Shown here in pieces: positions 8,417 through 17,342 of a DNA stretch of 54,945 nt; position 1 is the stretch's first letter, and each line of letters starts with the position of its first letter. The DNA is from Candidatus Bathyarchaeota archaeon. Lineage in GTDB: Archaea > Thermoproteota > Bathyarchaeia > Bathyarchaeales > Bathycorpusculaceae. The stretch covers positions 1 to 54,945 of the forward strand of contig CALMWK010000061.1 in NCBI GenBank assembly GCA_937873375.1, in the 5' to 3' direction. Both the position numbers and the translations under genes were made by a program. The notes below the pieces were generated by a model that searched no databases, was not told where the DNA came from, and was given only the letters and a program-made list of their open reading frames with translations.

Positions 8417-9211
8417 GTGACTGATGTGATAACTGCCGGAGTAGACATGGGCATCCAAACCATCAAGGTAGTCATCCTCAAAGACGGGCAAGTTGTCGCA
8501 AGAAGCAAAGCCGCCTCAGGTTTCGAACCGACTAAAGCGGCAGAGCAAGCCTTCGAAGAAGCACTGAAAACTGCCAAGATTGCAAAAGCTGATGTAGCGC
8601 AAGTGTTGGCAACGGGTTCAGGCATGGACATGGCACCTTTCGCTAATGGCACAACCAGCATGATGGGCACAGACGCAAAAGCAGGAGTTCACCTTTTCCC
8701 CACAGCTAGAACGATAATTGATGTGGGCGCAGAAGAAGCACGCGCCGTAAAATGCGACGAGCGGGGCATCATGATGGACTTCGTGGTTAACGAGCGGTGC
8801 GCTGCGGGTGCAGGCACATTCATCGAAGCCATGGCGCGAGCCCTAGAAGTGAAAATGGAAGACATGGGACCACTCTCGCTTAAGGCAGAACGTGCAAGTC
8901 CCATAAACGCCAGCTGCGTCATATTCGGCGAGTCAGACGTTGTAACGCTTATTCACCGTCAAGAATCCAAACCCGAGATTGCCCGAGCAGTCTTCGATGC
9001 CATGGCGGACAGGGTCTCTGCGATGGTACACAGGCTTGGAGTAAACCCCGAAGTTGTGCTGGTTGGTGGCGTCGCCAAAGATGTAGGCTTTGTGGCGTCG
9101 TTGAAGCGGAAACTTGGAATTAACATCTTGATACCTGAAAACCCCGAGTATGCAGGTGCACTGGGCGCTGCACTTATAGCAGCAAATCGAGCCAAGGGGG
9201 CACAAAAATGA
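8417..9211 (+). CDS. BadF/BadG/BcrA/BcrD-family ATPase (BcrD/BzdP-like)
   Basis: GVDMGIQTIKVVILKDG, ERCAAGAGTFIEAMA, NASCVIFGESDVVTLIHR. Confidence 0.87.
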   Translation: MTDVITAGVDMGIQTIKVVILKDGQVVARSKAASGFEPTKAAEQAFEEALKTAKIAKADVAQVLATGSGMDMAPFANGTTSMMGTDAKAGVHLFPTARTIIDVGAEEARAVKCDERGIMMDFVVNERCAAGAGTFIEAMARALEVKMEDMGPLSLKAERASPINASCVIFGESDVVTLIHRQESKPEIARAVFDAMADRVSAMVHRLGVNPEVVLVGGVAKDVGFVASLKRKLGINILIPENPEYAGALGAALIAANRAKGAQK

Positions 9212-10113
9212 AAGAAACACTCAAAGACGCAAAAGAGTACTGGCGATGGCAAGAGTACCACAGAGTCCTGCCTGATAAAAGTTGGAAAAGTAAAGACACC
9301 ATCACCGCTGGCGTGGATGTCGGTTCAGTTGGCTCCAAAGCGGCAATCATGGTTGATGGCGAAATGTACGCTTGGGCAATTACCCGTACAGGTTCAAACA
9401 GCCCTGACAGCGCCAAAAAAGTCATGGCGATGGTTTTAGATGGCACAGGACTTCAACAAAGTGACATCAAATACACCGTTGGGACAGGCTACGGTAGAGT
9501 AAACGTTCCCATGGCAAATAAGGCGATAACGGAAATTGCCTGCCACGCCAAAGGCGCAAACTACATCTGGGGACCCAAAGTCAGAACCATCCTAGACGTG
9601 GGCGGACAAGACATCAAAGCCATACACTGCGACGAAACAGGCAGAGTCACCTCGTTTTTGATGAACGACAAATGCGCCGCAGGCACAGGCAGAGGCATGG
9701 AAGTGTTCGCTGACCTCTTACAAATTCCCATTGAAGATATAGGCAAAGTATCATTGAGCATCGACGAGGAACCACCACCAGTAAGCTGCACCTGTGTGGC
9801 TTTTGCGAAAACTGAAGCCATCGGCTTGCTTCGGAAAGGCTGGACTAAAGAGAAAGTCTTAGCCGCATACACCCGTGCAATGGCTATACGCATGGCGAAT
9901 CTCATCAACCGTGTGGGTCTGGAAAAAGAATTTGTCGTCACAGGTGGTCAATCCAAGAACATGGGTATAGTTTCAAGAGTTGAAAACATACTTGGGGTGA
10001 AGACGCTTCCGTCGCCGAACTGGCGAGATGGCGGGTTGGATCCGATGGTGGCGGGCGCAACAGGTGCGGCGCTTTTTGCTAATGCGTTGTACCAGAAGTC
10101 TCAGGGTACTTGA
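9208..10113 (+). CDS. BadF/BadG/BcrA/BcrD-family ATPase (BcrA/BzdQ-like)
   Basis: KEYWRWQEYHRV N-terminus, GVDVGSVGSKAAIMVDG, DVGGQDIKAIHCDETG, NDKCAAGTGRGMEVFADLL; overlaps previous stop by 4 nt. Confidence 0.87.
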   Translation: MKETLKDAKEYWRWQEYHRVLPDKSWKSKDTITAGVDVGSVGSKAAIMVDGEMYAWAITRTGSNSPDSAKKVMAMVLDGTGLQQSDIKYTVGTGYGRVNVPMANKAITEIACHAKGANYIWGPKVRTILDVGGQDIKAIHCDETGRVTSFLMNDKCAAGTGRGMEVFADLLQIPIEDIGKVSLSIDEEPPPVSCTCVAFAKTEAIGLLRKGWTKEKVLAAYTRAMAIRMANLINRVGLEKEFVVTGGQSKNMGIVSRVENILGVKTLPSPNWRDGGLDPMVAGATGAALFANALYQKSQGT

Positions 10114-10124
10114 GGTGCTGAAAA

Positions 10125-10412
10125 GTGATTACGCACTACGGCTACATTGACGGTTCAGGAGAATTCTACATAATCATTGACTCGGATAAGTGCAACAGCT
10201 GTGGCGAGTGCGTAAAACAGTGCCCCCAAAACGCGTTGGAAATGGTGACTGAGTTCATAGATTTGGAAGACAAGACGGTGGTGGCTGTGACTGAGCAGCA
10301 TCGGAAAAAAATCAAGTACACCTGTTCTCAATGTAAACCTGAAGAGAACAAAACGCCATGCATACTAGCTTGCAAGCAAAGCGCTATCCAATGCGTCTGG
10401 AAGCCCCAATGA
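10125..10412 (+). CDS. 4Fe-4S ferredoxin (BzdM/BCR-associated type)
   Basis: DKCNSCGECVKQCPQNALEM and CSQCKPEENKTPCILACKQSAIQCVW. Confidence 0.88.
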   Translation: MITHYGYIDGSGEFYIIIDSDKCNSCGECVKQCPQNALEMVTEFIDLEDKTVVAVTEQHRKKIKYTCSQCKPEENKTPCILACKQSAIQCVWKPQ

Positions 10413-10427
10413 AAAATTTCTCAAGGA

Positions 10428-11090
10428 TTATTTGGTCCATTTTTTAAGAAAAAGCTCAGCTTTCGCATTTAAATTACGTCTTGAACTGCCCAGCTGTCGT
10501 TTCACGAACAAGAGCGCCTTCGCTTTTGCCTCAGCGCCCATTTTGTCAAAAAACACGTTAAAGCATTCTATGACTTGTTCAGCAATAACTCGTTTGCACT
10601 CCTCAGTCAGGTGAGGTGTAGTGGAAATTTCTTCAACTCTGAGAAGCTGGTCAGTTATCCGTGGAATAAGGTAGGGCTTTGCAAGCGCAATCTTGCCCGA
10701 GTTGCCCACGACGTTAGCCACTGTGACCATGTAGGGGTTATCCAATAAACTGTAGTACTTGTCGAATATGGCGTCAAACTTTTTGTCCGCGTCAACCGCG
10801 CAAAGGTTAGCAATTACTGCCATGGCGTTCCAGACGAGAATTCGGTAGTCGCTGTCCAAGAGACCTACGAAAGAATCCATATGAGGATAAAGTTTCTGTG
10901 GGTACTTTGCGCTTAAATCCATCAGTACTCTGGCGCAGCCGTATCTCACATTTGCTTTTGAGGAAGAAACTCCACTGAGCACTTGCGGAATCAACTGGAA
11001 GTTCTGCTCAGTCATCTGGCGGAGTTGTTCTTTGGTGACTGTTTTCTCTGCAAGTTTGTGCAGCAACTCGGATTTCACGGAAAACTCCAC
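10428..11090 (-). CDS. HEAT-repeat-like protein
   Basis: Helical repeat pattern: SKANVRYGCARVLMDLSAKYP, DSDYRILVWNAMAVIANL. Confidence 0.6.
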   Translation of the reverse strand: MEFSVKSELLHKLAEKTVTKEQLRQMTEQNFQLIPQVLSGVSSSKANVRYGCARVLMDLSAKYPQKLYPHMDSFVGLLDSDYRILVWNAMAVIANLCAVDADKKFDAIFDKYYSLLDNPYMVTVANVVGNSGKIALAKPYLIPRITDQLLRVEEISTTPHLTEECKRVIAEQVIECFNVFFDKMGAEAKAKALLFVKRQLGSSRRNLNAKAELFLKKWTK

Positions 11091-11204
11091 AAGCGCACCT
11101 TCTCGAGATTGCTACGGTACTCTTTAGTGTATAGTGAATAAAAGCTTTCACTCCCTAAACTGCAAACATTGACTCACAACAAGGGTCTACTTGAACAAAG
11201 TTCT

Positions 11205-11265
11205 GAGAAAAATAAAAAAAGAGCACAAAAGTGCTAAAGGGGGATGCAGGGATTTGCTCCCTACA
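11205..11265 (-). terminator. two hairpins followed by U-tract downstream of 11300-13576
   Basis: On minus strand GTAGGGA-GCAAA-TCCCTGC, then AGCAC-TTTT-GTGCT, then CTTTTTTTATTTTT. Confidence 0.55.
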
Positions 11266-11299
11266 CCCTTAAGAGCTGATTTTTAGTGTTGGCAGTATG

Positions 11300-13576
11300 T
11301 CACTGGGGGAACACGTTTTGCGGTGGTGGAGGAATACCATAGACCAGTGGGTCGGGTGCTTGGTAGTTTATGGTCCAAATTTCTGACCAACCTGCGCCGC
11401 CGTGGTCAAAGTTGCCTGTGTCGCTGCTGTCTTCGACTGATAAACTACCGCTTCGTGATTGTTCAACCCAGAACTCTTGACCAGTGTTGGGGTTTTTGAA
11501 AGCCAAGTATTTCACGTGTAGACGCCAAGTTATCGGCTGTGTTTGGTCTGTGTTACTGTCGTGGTCTGCGTAGTAGTTAACTCTGATTTGATAGGTTCCG
11601 TACAGATTTGTGGAACCCGGTAAAGTCATGCCTTCGGTTGCGTAGTAGTGCTCAGGACCGAAACCATGTGTGTTGTCTATGTCGAGATAGGGACTGTTGC
11701 TGCCATAGCCCATGTTATTGTAGTATATGTGTCGTCCATCAGCGCCTGGTTCCAGAACGTGAAGGTCAACGTCGCTGTTGTCTTGCCCCCATGTTAGCGT
11801 TACAGTTAAAGAAGCTACGCTTGCGTTGCATCTGATGGTGTCTTTGAGGAAGCCAGCCCAGTTATCAAACGTGTTTGTGTCAGTTGCTAGAATAACTACG
11901 TCGTTGTCGCCTGTGTATAGTGGAACTTCTTGCGAGAAAGCACCGTTTTCAACTCTGGCAGTGTATTTTTGGTTGCTTACAAATATTAGAGTAGAGTTAA
12001 TGGCTTCTTGTCCTCCGGTGATTGTTCCTGAAATTGTCGCTTTGTTCTCGGGTGTATCGCGGATGCCGTCGCCGTCAGTGTCTACTGGAGTTGTTCCTGT
12101 GGGAGTAGTGTTTATGTCGGTGAGTTTCACAGTTGGGAACAGTGTATTGTCTGTGAATTTCTTTTCAGCGGACAGGTAGATTCCTGCGTAAGCACCGGGT
12201 GTAGCTGCAAGTTTAGATCCTGCATGATAGAAAATGTTGAACACTAAGCTGCTGGTTCTTGTGAGCCCTGACACGTAGGTTTCGTTAAATCCGTTAGTGT
12301 ATGTGAAAGGTATTTGTCGCATTCTGTCGTTAGTGCCTGAGCCTGGAAAGTTAGGGTCATAAATCTGGAACATGCCATTGGAGTAGCCATATGTGAGTAC
12401 TGCATGACCGCCATCTGCCCATGTCCCGTTGTTGTATCTTGTTTTTAGACCGATGAGTTGGGGTTCGTCTGTTACAAGCATTCCGTGTATCCAGCTTATT
12501 GCCACTTCTCTAGCGTTTGCAGATGCCCAGTTACGTTCTTGTTGGGTTAGTGAACCCCAAATGCCTGAAGTTCCCATTTGAGCTCTTGTTGCAAGTTGTA
12601 TCGCGGTTGCGTCGTCACGCCATTCGCTGGGGGTGCCTTCGATGTATTTATCATGGAGTCCAGTGCCTGTTCCGCCTTTAATGTAGGAGAAGTACCATTT
12701 CGCAAAGCTGACCATACCGTTGCAGTTGCCGCCAGATTCAAGATATGAGCCGTAGTTGGGTATGAACCAACCGTCGGTTGCGGGTCGAAAGCCTGTATCC
12801 ACACTATAGTTTAAGCCTAGGAGTTCCGAGAAGTTCATGTCCACGCTGATTGCCACGAAGTCTGAAAATGATCCAGTGAGGAAAGTTACGGTGTGTGCAG
12901 CTTTGTCCTCTTTGAAGAAGCCTGTTGAGTCAAGTTTGCCTGTCTGCGGGTCGTACCAGTAGAATCGTACAGGTGCGTTGTCATCATTTGTCGCTGTTTG
13001 ATCGTAGGGAAGAGTAACTTCAACAGGTTCGCTGAACATCTTGTATTGGTTCCATGTTGCTGAGCCAGTAGTTTTTATGTTAATTAGCTTGCTTGCTACG
13101 GCAGCGTTTTGGGGCAGTCCATTTACGCTTGAGATTGTGGAGTAGCTAACATCAAATTGTATGGGTTCGGTGGTGGCGGTTCCTGGGACGTCAATTTTCA
13201 TCTTGTACAGGGGGCTGGAGCTGTCAGTTACTTCCACTGTTCCGCCTGAGGAAGTGATTTGTTTAGAAACAACGGAAACGGGGTTGCCTGTGACGAAGTT
13301 AACATTGTTTTGGGCGGGATTCGGGGTAGATGTTGGACCTGTGGTTGGTGTGGAAGTGTGATAGGGCGTGGCTGTGGGTGAAACCGATGGGTTATTACCA
13401 AACAGTGAGTTTAAGGAGCCTGAGAAATAAAGCAAAGTGGGAATGAGCAAAATAGCGATGAGGACTACGGCGATTACGATGGTTTTGCTGTGACCTTTTT
13501 TCGGAGCATACGAAGGTGGTGGAGGTGGTGGAACTTGAAGGGTAAATCTTGGTTTATTCAATTTTGTATACCTCAT
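11300..13576 (-). CDS. membrane-anchored secreted protein with papain/C39-like cysteine peptidase domain and DUF2135/YfaP-like C-terminal domain
   Basis: N-terminal TM after PPPPPPSYAP; ESGGNCNGMVSFAKWY, DGGHAVLTYGY, YDPNFPG as Cys-His-Asp/Asn candidates; LTWGQDNSDVDLHVLEPGADG. Confidence 0.7.
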   Translation of the reverse strand: MRYTKLNKPRFTLQVPPPPPPSYAPKKGHSKTIVIAVVLIAILLIPTLLYFSGSLNSLFGNNPSVSPTATPYHTSTPTTGPTSTPNPAQNNVNFVTGNPVSVVSKQITSSGGTVEVTDSSSPLYKMKIDVPGTATTEPIQFDVSYSTISSVNGLPQNAAVASKLINIKTTGSATWNQYKMFSEPVEVTLPYDQTATNDDNAPVRFYWYDPQTGKLDSTGFFKEDKAAHTVTFLTGSFSDFVAISVDMNFSELLGLNYSVDTGFRPATDGWFIPNYGSYLESGGNCNGMVSFAKWYFSYIKGGTGTGLHDKYIEGTPSEWRDDATAIQLATRAQMGTSGIWGSLTQQERNWASANAREVAISWIHGMLVTDEPQLIGLKTRYNNGTWADGGHAVLTYGYSNGMFQIYDPNFPGSGTNDRMRQIPFTYTNGFNETYVSGLTRTSSLVFNIFYHAGSKLAATPGAYAGIYLSAEKKFTDNTLFPTVKLTDINTTPTGTTPVDTDGDGIRDTPENKATISGTITGGQEAINSTLIFVSNQKYTARVENGAFSQEVPLYTGDNDVVILATDTNTFDNWAGFLKDTIRCNASVASLTVTLTWGQDNSDVDLHVLEPGADGRHIYYNNMGYGSNSPYLDIDNTHGFGPEHYYATEGMTLPGSTNLYGTYQIRVNYYADHDSNTDQTQPITWRLHVKYLAFKNPNTGQEFWVEQSRSGSLSVEDSSDTGNFDHGGAGWSEIWTINYQAPDPLVYGIPPPPQNVFPQ

Positions 13577-13595
13577 TTTTAAACTTTATATGCTC

Positions 13596-13615
13596 GTTCA
13601 CTTGAATATGTGAAC
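13596..13615. promoter_or_regulatory. inverted repeat GTTCAC-N8-GTGAAC upstream of 11300-13576
   Basis: Perfect 6-bp arms beside a TATA-like tataaag. Confidence 0.4.
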
Positions 13616-13822
13616 ATGAAGCATTCCAACGGATGTATCAGCGCCGATTTTTAAGCCTTTCTAACATGCGCCTTCATAAGCCCCATTTAATTTCAAAACC
13701 AAAAACTATTTGCACAACTCAAATTCTCAGAAAAACAAACGCGAAACACTATTCTGGTCAACATCATCTTCTGCACTCTTAAATAGCAGACAAGCACCTG
13801 TTGTTGGAAGGCGATTTGCAAC

Positions 13823-14416
13823 GTGGAATATGTCTTTGCTTTCCAGTTTTGTCAAGCTATTGTAGCCATTACATTCGCCGTGTTTATTTTGGATTTTAAA
13901 AGAAAAGTCGGCATGGTTCCGCTGATAAGTGAGAAATGGACTTATGTTTTAAAGCTGCTTCTTCTGGTTCCCATGTTTGTTTACGCTTATTCACTCATCA
14001 CTTTGGATGGGGTGTTGCCAGTTGGTTTGTTTGGTTTTGGTTTGACTTTGCTGGGCACCTTTCTCGTGGTGAAAGCAAAGGTGGACCTCGCAAGGCACCA
14101 CACTTGGACAGGGTTCTGCATGGACGCTCCAAAACTGGTTGCCCACGGAATATATTCATACATACGACATCCGCTTTATGCTGGGGTGTACCTTTTTGTT
14201 TTCGGATTAATGTCGACGGTTGTACTACGCACAAGTTGGTTTTTGGCTGTGCCTGCCACCGTGGCTTTGGTGTATATTCTGTCTTTTCTGGCGGTTTCAG
14301 CCTCACGGGAAACCAAAATTCTTGAAAAGAAACTTGGGCAAGAATTCGCAGAGTATAAAGAACAGGTTCATTTTTGTCTACCCTTGCGAAAATATGTCAA
14401 ACAAGAAAAAACGTAA
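13823..14416 (+). CDS. isoprenylcysteine carboxyl methyltransferase / phospholipid methyltransferase-like membrane protein
   Basis: HGIYSYIRHPLYAGVYLFVFGL and ETKILEKKLGQEFAEYKEQV. Confidence 0.85.
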   Translation: MEYVFAFQFCQAIVAITFAVFILDFKRKVGMVPLISEKWTYVLKLLLLVPMFVYAYSLITLDGVLPVGLFGFGLTLLGTFLVVKAKVDLARHHTWTGFCMDAPKLVAHGIYSYIRHPLYAGVYLFVFGLMSTVVLRTSWFLAVPATVALVYILSFLAVSASRETKILEKKLGQEFAEYKEQVHFCLPLRKYVKQEKT

Positions 14417-14498
14417 GTAATAACTCGTTTTTAACTCTTAAGGCAGTTAATTGCTCAGAAGCAGATGGGTAAAATTGCGAGAAAATGAATTGTTGTGG

Positions 14499-14574
14499 TG
14501 AGGTCGCTGGGATTTGAACCCAAGATCGCATGCGCCCCAGGCATGTATCCTAGACCAAGCTAGACGACGACCCC
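14499..14574 (-). tRNA. tRNA-Pro(GGG), CCA encoded at 14496-14498
   Basis: Acceptor GGGGTCG/CGACCTC, anticodon arm CATGC-CTGGGGC-GCATG, T arm TTGGG-TTCAAAT-CCCAG. Confidence 0.93.
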
Positions 14575-14885
14575 ACGAGGATAGATGTCAAACAACAACG
14601 CAAGAGCATATTATAAATACTTTGATGAAAAGCCGAAGCGCAGGATTAGTAGAAAGCTCACTTTCATCAATTTCTTATCGCCTATACCAATTGGTAAACA
14701 TCTGAGAAACGAAAAGTAAGAGTGGCAACCCAAAAATTGGAAGTGCAGTATAGAAAAAAGCGTGTTTTTGTTGTTGTTACAGCACAATCACATTACTATA
14801 TTTAGCATTATTTTCATCCTTAGGCTAGGTGTAATTTTTGTCAAAAGCTCAACCTCATCCAGGTCATGAAAACCACCTCTGCAAG

Positions 14886-15011
14886 ATGGTAGAGGATAAA
14901 GTGCCGATAGAAAAAATAAAGCCTCTTGTGAAAAACGCAAAATACATCTGCAAAGGATGCATGCGTACAGCAGCCAAAGCAGAAAATCTCTGCTCCCCTG
15001 AACCCCTCTGA
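14886..15011 (+). CDS. small (41 aa) Cys-containing protein, below track cutoff
   Basis: MVEDKVPIEKIKPLVKNAKYICKGCMRTAAKAENLCSPEPL; CxxC plus downstream C resembles small archaeal zinc-finger proteins. Confidence 0.5.
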   Translation: MVEDKVPIEKIKPLVKNAKYICKGCMRTAAKAENLCSPEPL

Positions 15012-15298
15012 TACAACCAAGAAGAATGCGCCAATCGCCAAAATCGTTGATTACATATTAGTGGAGACTTAAGCATGACACTTCCTTCCTTTTTTCATTT
15101 CGCAGTCAAAATTTTTGAACATTGTTATCTGCGGGTTGGTATAGTTCCCCATTTTTTGTTTGAAATACGTGATTAAAACTTAAATGTTCTAGATAAGGCG
15201 TTTTTGGGTACTTTGTGAATTGGCGTAATATTGTTGATTCATAACTGTTTTTAACTCCGAGTTGGAACTTTTATGTTGGCTTATTAGTTTGAGCGTTA

Positions 15299-17206
15299 TT
15301 GTGTAAACTGGGGGCTATGGAGAAGATGCATCGCAAAGTTGGGTCTGCAGATGAAACATACGCTGATTTATTTGGGAATAAAACGTTGCGGATACTGCAT
15401 GTGGATGATGATTTAGAATTTTTGCCCGTGGCCAAGCAGGTTTTGGAAGAGGAAGGCAATTTTCAGGTTGAAACGGCATATTCCGCTGAAGAAGCATTAA
15501 AGAAACTGCGTGAAAAAGAGTATGACGTAGTTATCACTGATTATCAGATGCCGGGTAAAAATGGCTTGGAACTTCTCAATGAGGTTAGGAGACAGGGGAA
15601 TGATGTACCATTTATCGTGCTTTCCTGTAAGGGAAAAGAGGAAATCGCCGTTGAAGCTTTGAATTCAGGCGTGGAAAGTTTCATAACCAAAGATGGAAAC
15701 CCAGCTGCATATTATGAGGAATTGCAACGCAGCATATGCAGAGCGGCTAAACGGAGAACTGTTGAGAAACTTTTGAATGCGTCTGAGGAGAAATACCGAA
15801 AATTATTCGAGGAAGCTCTGGACGCAATTTTTGTTGCTGACGCCGAAACAGGAATTCTTATTGATTGTAACCAGGCAGCAACGGAATTAGTGGGCAGGTC
15901 TAAGTCAGAGTTGGTTGGTATGCATCAGCGTTTGCTTCACCCAGAAGAAAATTGGGACGTTTCCACCAGCAGTTTCAAGCAGCACCTTACAGATAAAGAA
16001 GGCCAAGTAGTTGAGACACAAGTTATCACCAAAACTGGAGAAATCAAGGATGTCGCAATAAAAGGAAACGTGTTACAGTTTGGCGGCAAAAAAGTGCTTC
16101 AAGGAATATTCAGGGACATAACAGAAAGCAAAAAAAATTACGAAGCAGCCCGTTTTCAATCAGGTTTGTTAAACGCTGTGGGACAAACAATTGTTGCTAC
16201 CAACACAGAGGGGACAATTGTTTACTGGAATTCCGCCGCAGAAAAACTTTACGGAGTACCAAAGTCCGAAGCAGTAGGCAGCACTATTGCGGAAATCACA
16301 GGTGAAAAGCCCAGCCAAAAAGAAACGTTAAAGTTTCTAAATCACTTGAAGTCAGGTAAATCTTGGGTAAAAGAAACTGTTGTAAACCGTCGAGATGGTA
16401 CAGCTTCACCAGTGATTACCACAATTTCGCCGATTTTTAACGAAAAAGGAGAATTTGCGGGGGTTATAGATGTCTCAACGGATATAAGCGAGCAGAAGTG
16501 GATGTTGGCAGTAATGGAAGACGCCGTCACACAGGTGGCTGAACTTAATGAAAAGTTACACATGGTCGAAGGCTTAACTAGGCACGACGTTCGAAACAAG
16601 CTTGCTGCATTGAACGGCAGGATTTACCTGCTTAAAAAAAGAATAACCGATAACAAAGAAGCGCTTACTCACGTACAAGAAATGGAATTAGCCGTTCGTC
16701 AAATCCTGAGAATTCTGGAGTTTGAAAGATTCTATGTACAAGTGGGTTCGGAAGAACTGAAAAGCATCAACGTTGAAAAGCACCTCAGCGAAGCAGCTTC
16801 GCTTTTCACAGACATGAAAGGCGCACAACTAATCAACGAATGCCACGGCTTAACAGTGCTGGCTGATTCCCTGCTGAGGCAACTATTCTATAATTTGATG
16901 GATAACACGTTTAAGTACGGCGAAAAAGTCACCCAAATCAGAGTACACTTTGAAGAAGACAAAGATGCGCTGAAACTCATCTACGAGGATAACGGCGTGG
17001 GAGTGCCTGACGAAATGAGAAGCAAACTCTTCAGCGAGGGTTTCGGAAAGGGCACAGGCTTCGGACTTTACCTGATGAAACGTATATGCGAAGCCTACGG
17101 CTGGACAATACAGGAAACAGGCAAACAGGGAAAAGGTGCACAGTTCACCATGACCATACCTAAAGGCGAGAAGGGAGATAAAAAAACGTACGAGATTGTT
17201 GAGTAA
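15299..17206 (+). CDS. receiver-PAS-PAS-histidine kinase
   Basis: LRILHVDDDLEF...VVITDYQMPGKNGLELL receiver; two PAS S-box regions; RHDVRNKLAALNGR phosphoacceptor; NLMDNTFKYG, DNGVGVPDEMRSKLF, GTGFGLYLMKRI ATPase. Confidence 0.9.
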   Translation: MCKLGAMEKMHRKVGSADETYADLFGNKTLRILHVDDDLEFLPVAKQVLEEEGNFQVETAYSAEEALKKLREKEYDVVITDYQMPGKNGLELLNEVRRQGNDVPFIVLSCKGKEEIAVEALNSGVESFITKDGNPAAYYEELQRSICRAAKRRTVEKLLNASEEKYRKLFEEALDAIFVADAETGILIDCNQAATELVGRSKSELVGMHQRLLHPEENWDVSTSSFKQHLTDKEGQVVETQVITKTGEIKDVAIKGNVLQFGGKKVLQGIFRDITESKKNYEAARFQSGLLNAVGQTIVATNTEGTIVYWNSAAEKLYGVPKSEAVGSTIAEITGEKPSQKETLKFLNHLKSGKSWVKETVVNRRDGTASPVITTISPIFNEKGEFAGVIDVSTDISEQKWMLAVMEDAVTQVAELNEKLHMVEGLTRHDVRNKLAALNGRIYLLKKRITDNKEALTHVQEMELAVRQILRILEFERFYVQVGSEELKSINVEKHLSEAASLFTDMKGAQLINECHGLTVLADSLLRQLFYNLMDNTFKYGEKVTQIRVHFEEDKDALKLIYEDNGVGVPDEMRSKLFSEGFGKGTGFGLYLMKRICEAYGWTIQETGKQGKGAQFTMTIPKGEKGDKKTYEIVE

Positions 17207-17342
17207 TAGCTATTGTGCAGTTTTGTTATCCGTCCCCTCTTATTTATCGATTGAAGAGTCTGTGGCTTGGCTTTTAGCTGAACAACGACACGTGTTAAGG
17301 CACTAAATTTATATCTTTTATAGACGTGACTGAAGAGCAACA

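Noticed and set aside
11230-11275. Sequence resembling a tRNA 3' half (gggggatgcagggatttgctccctacaccc)
   Set aside because: No acceptor/CCA or D arm. It reads better as two hairpins followed by a U-tract on the minus strand, i.e. a transcription terminator for 11300-13576.
13640-13700. Possible third copy of the dispersed repeat (taagccccatttaatttc)
   Set aside because: Similarity limited to about 18 nt of A/T/C-rich sequence, not separable from chance by eye.
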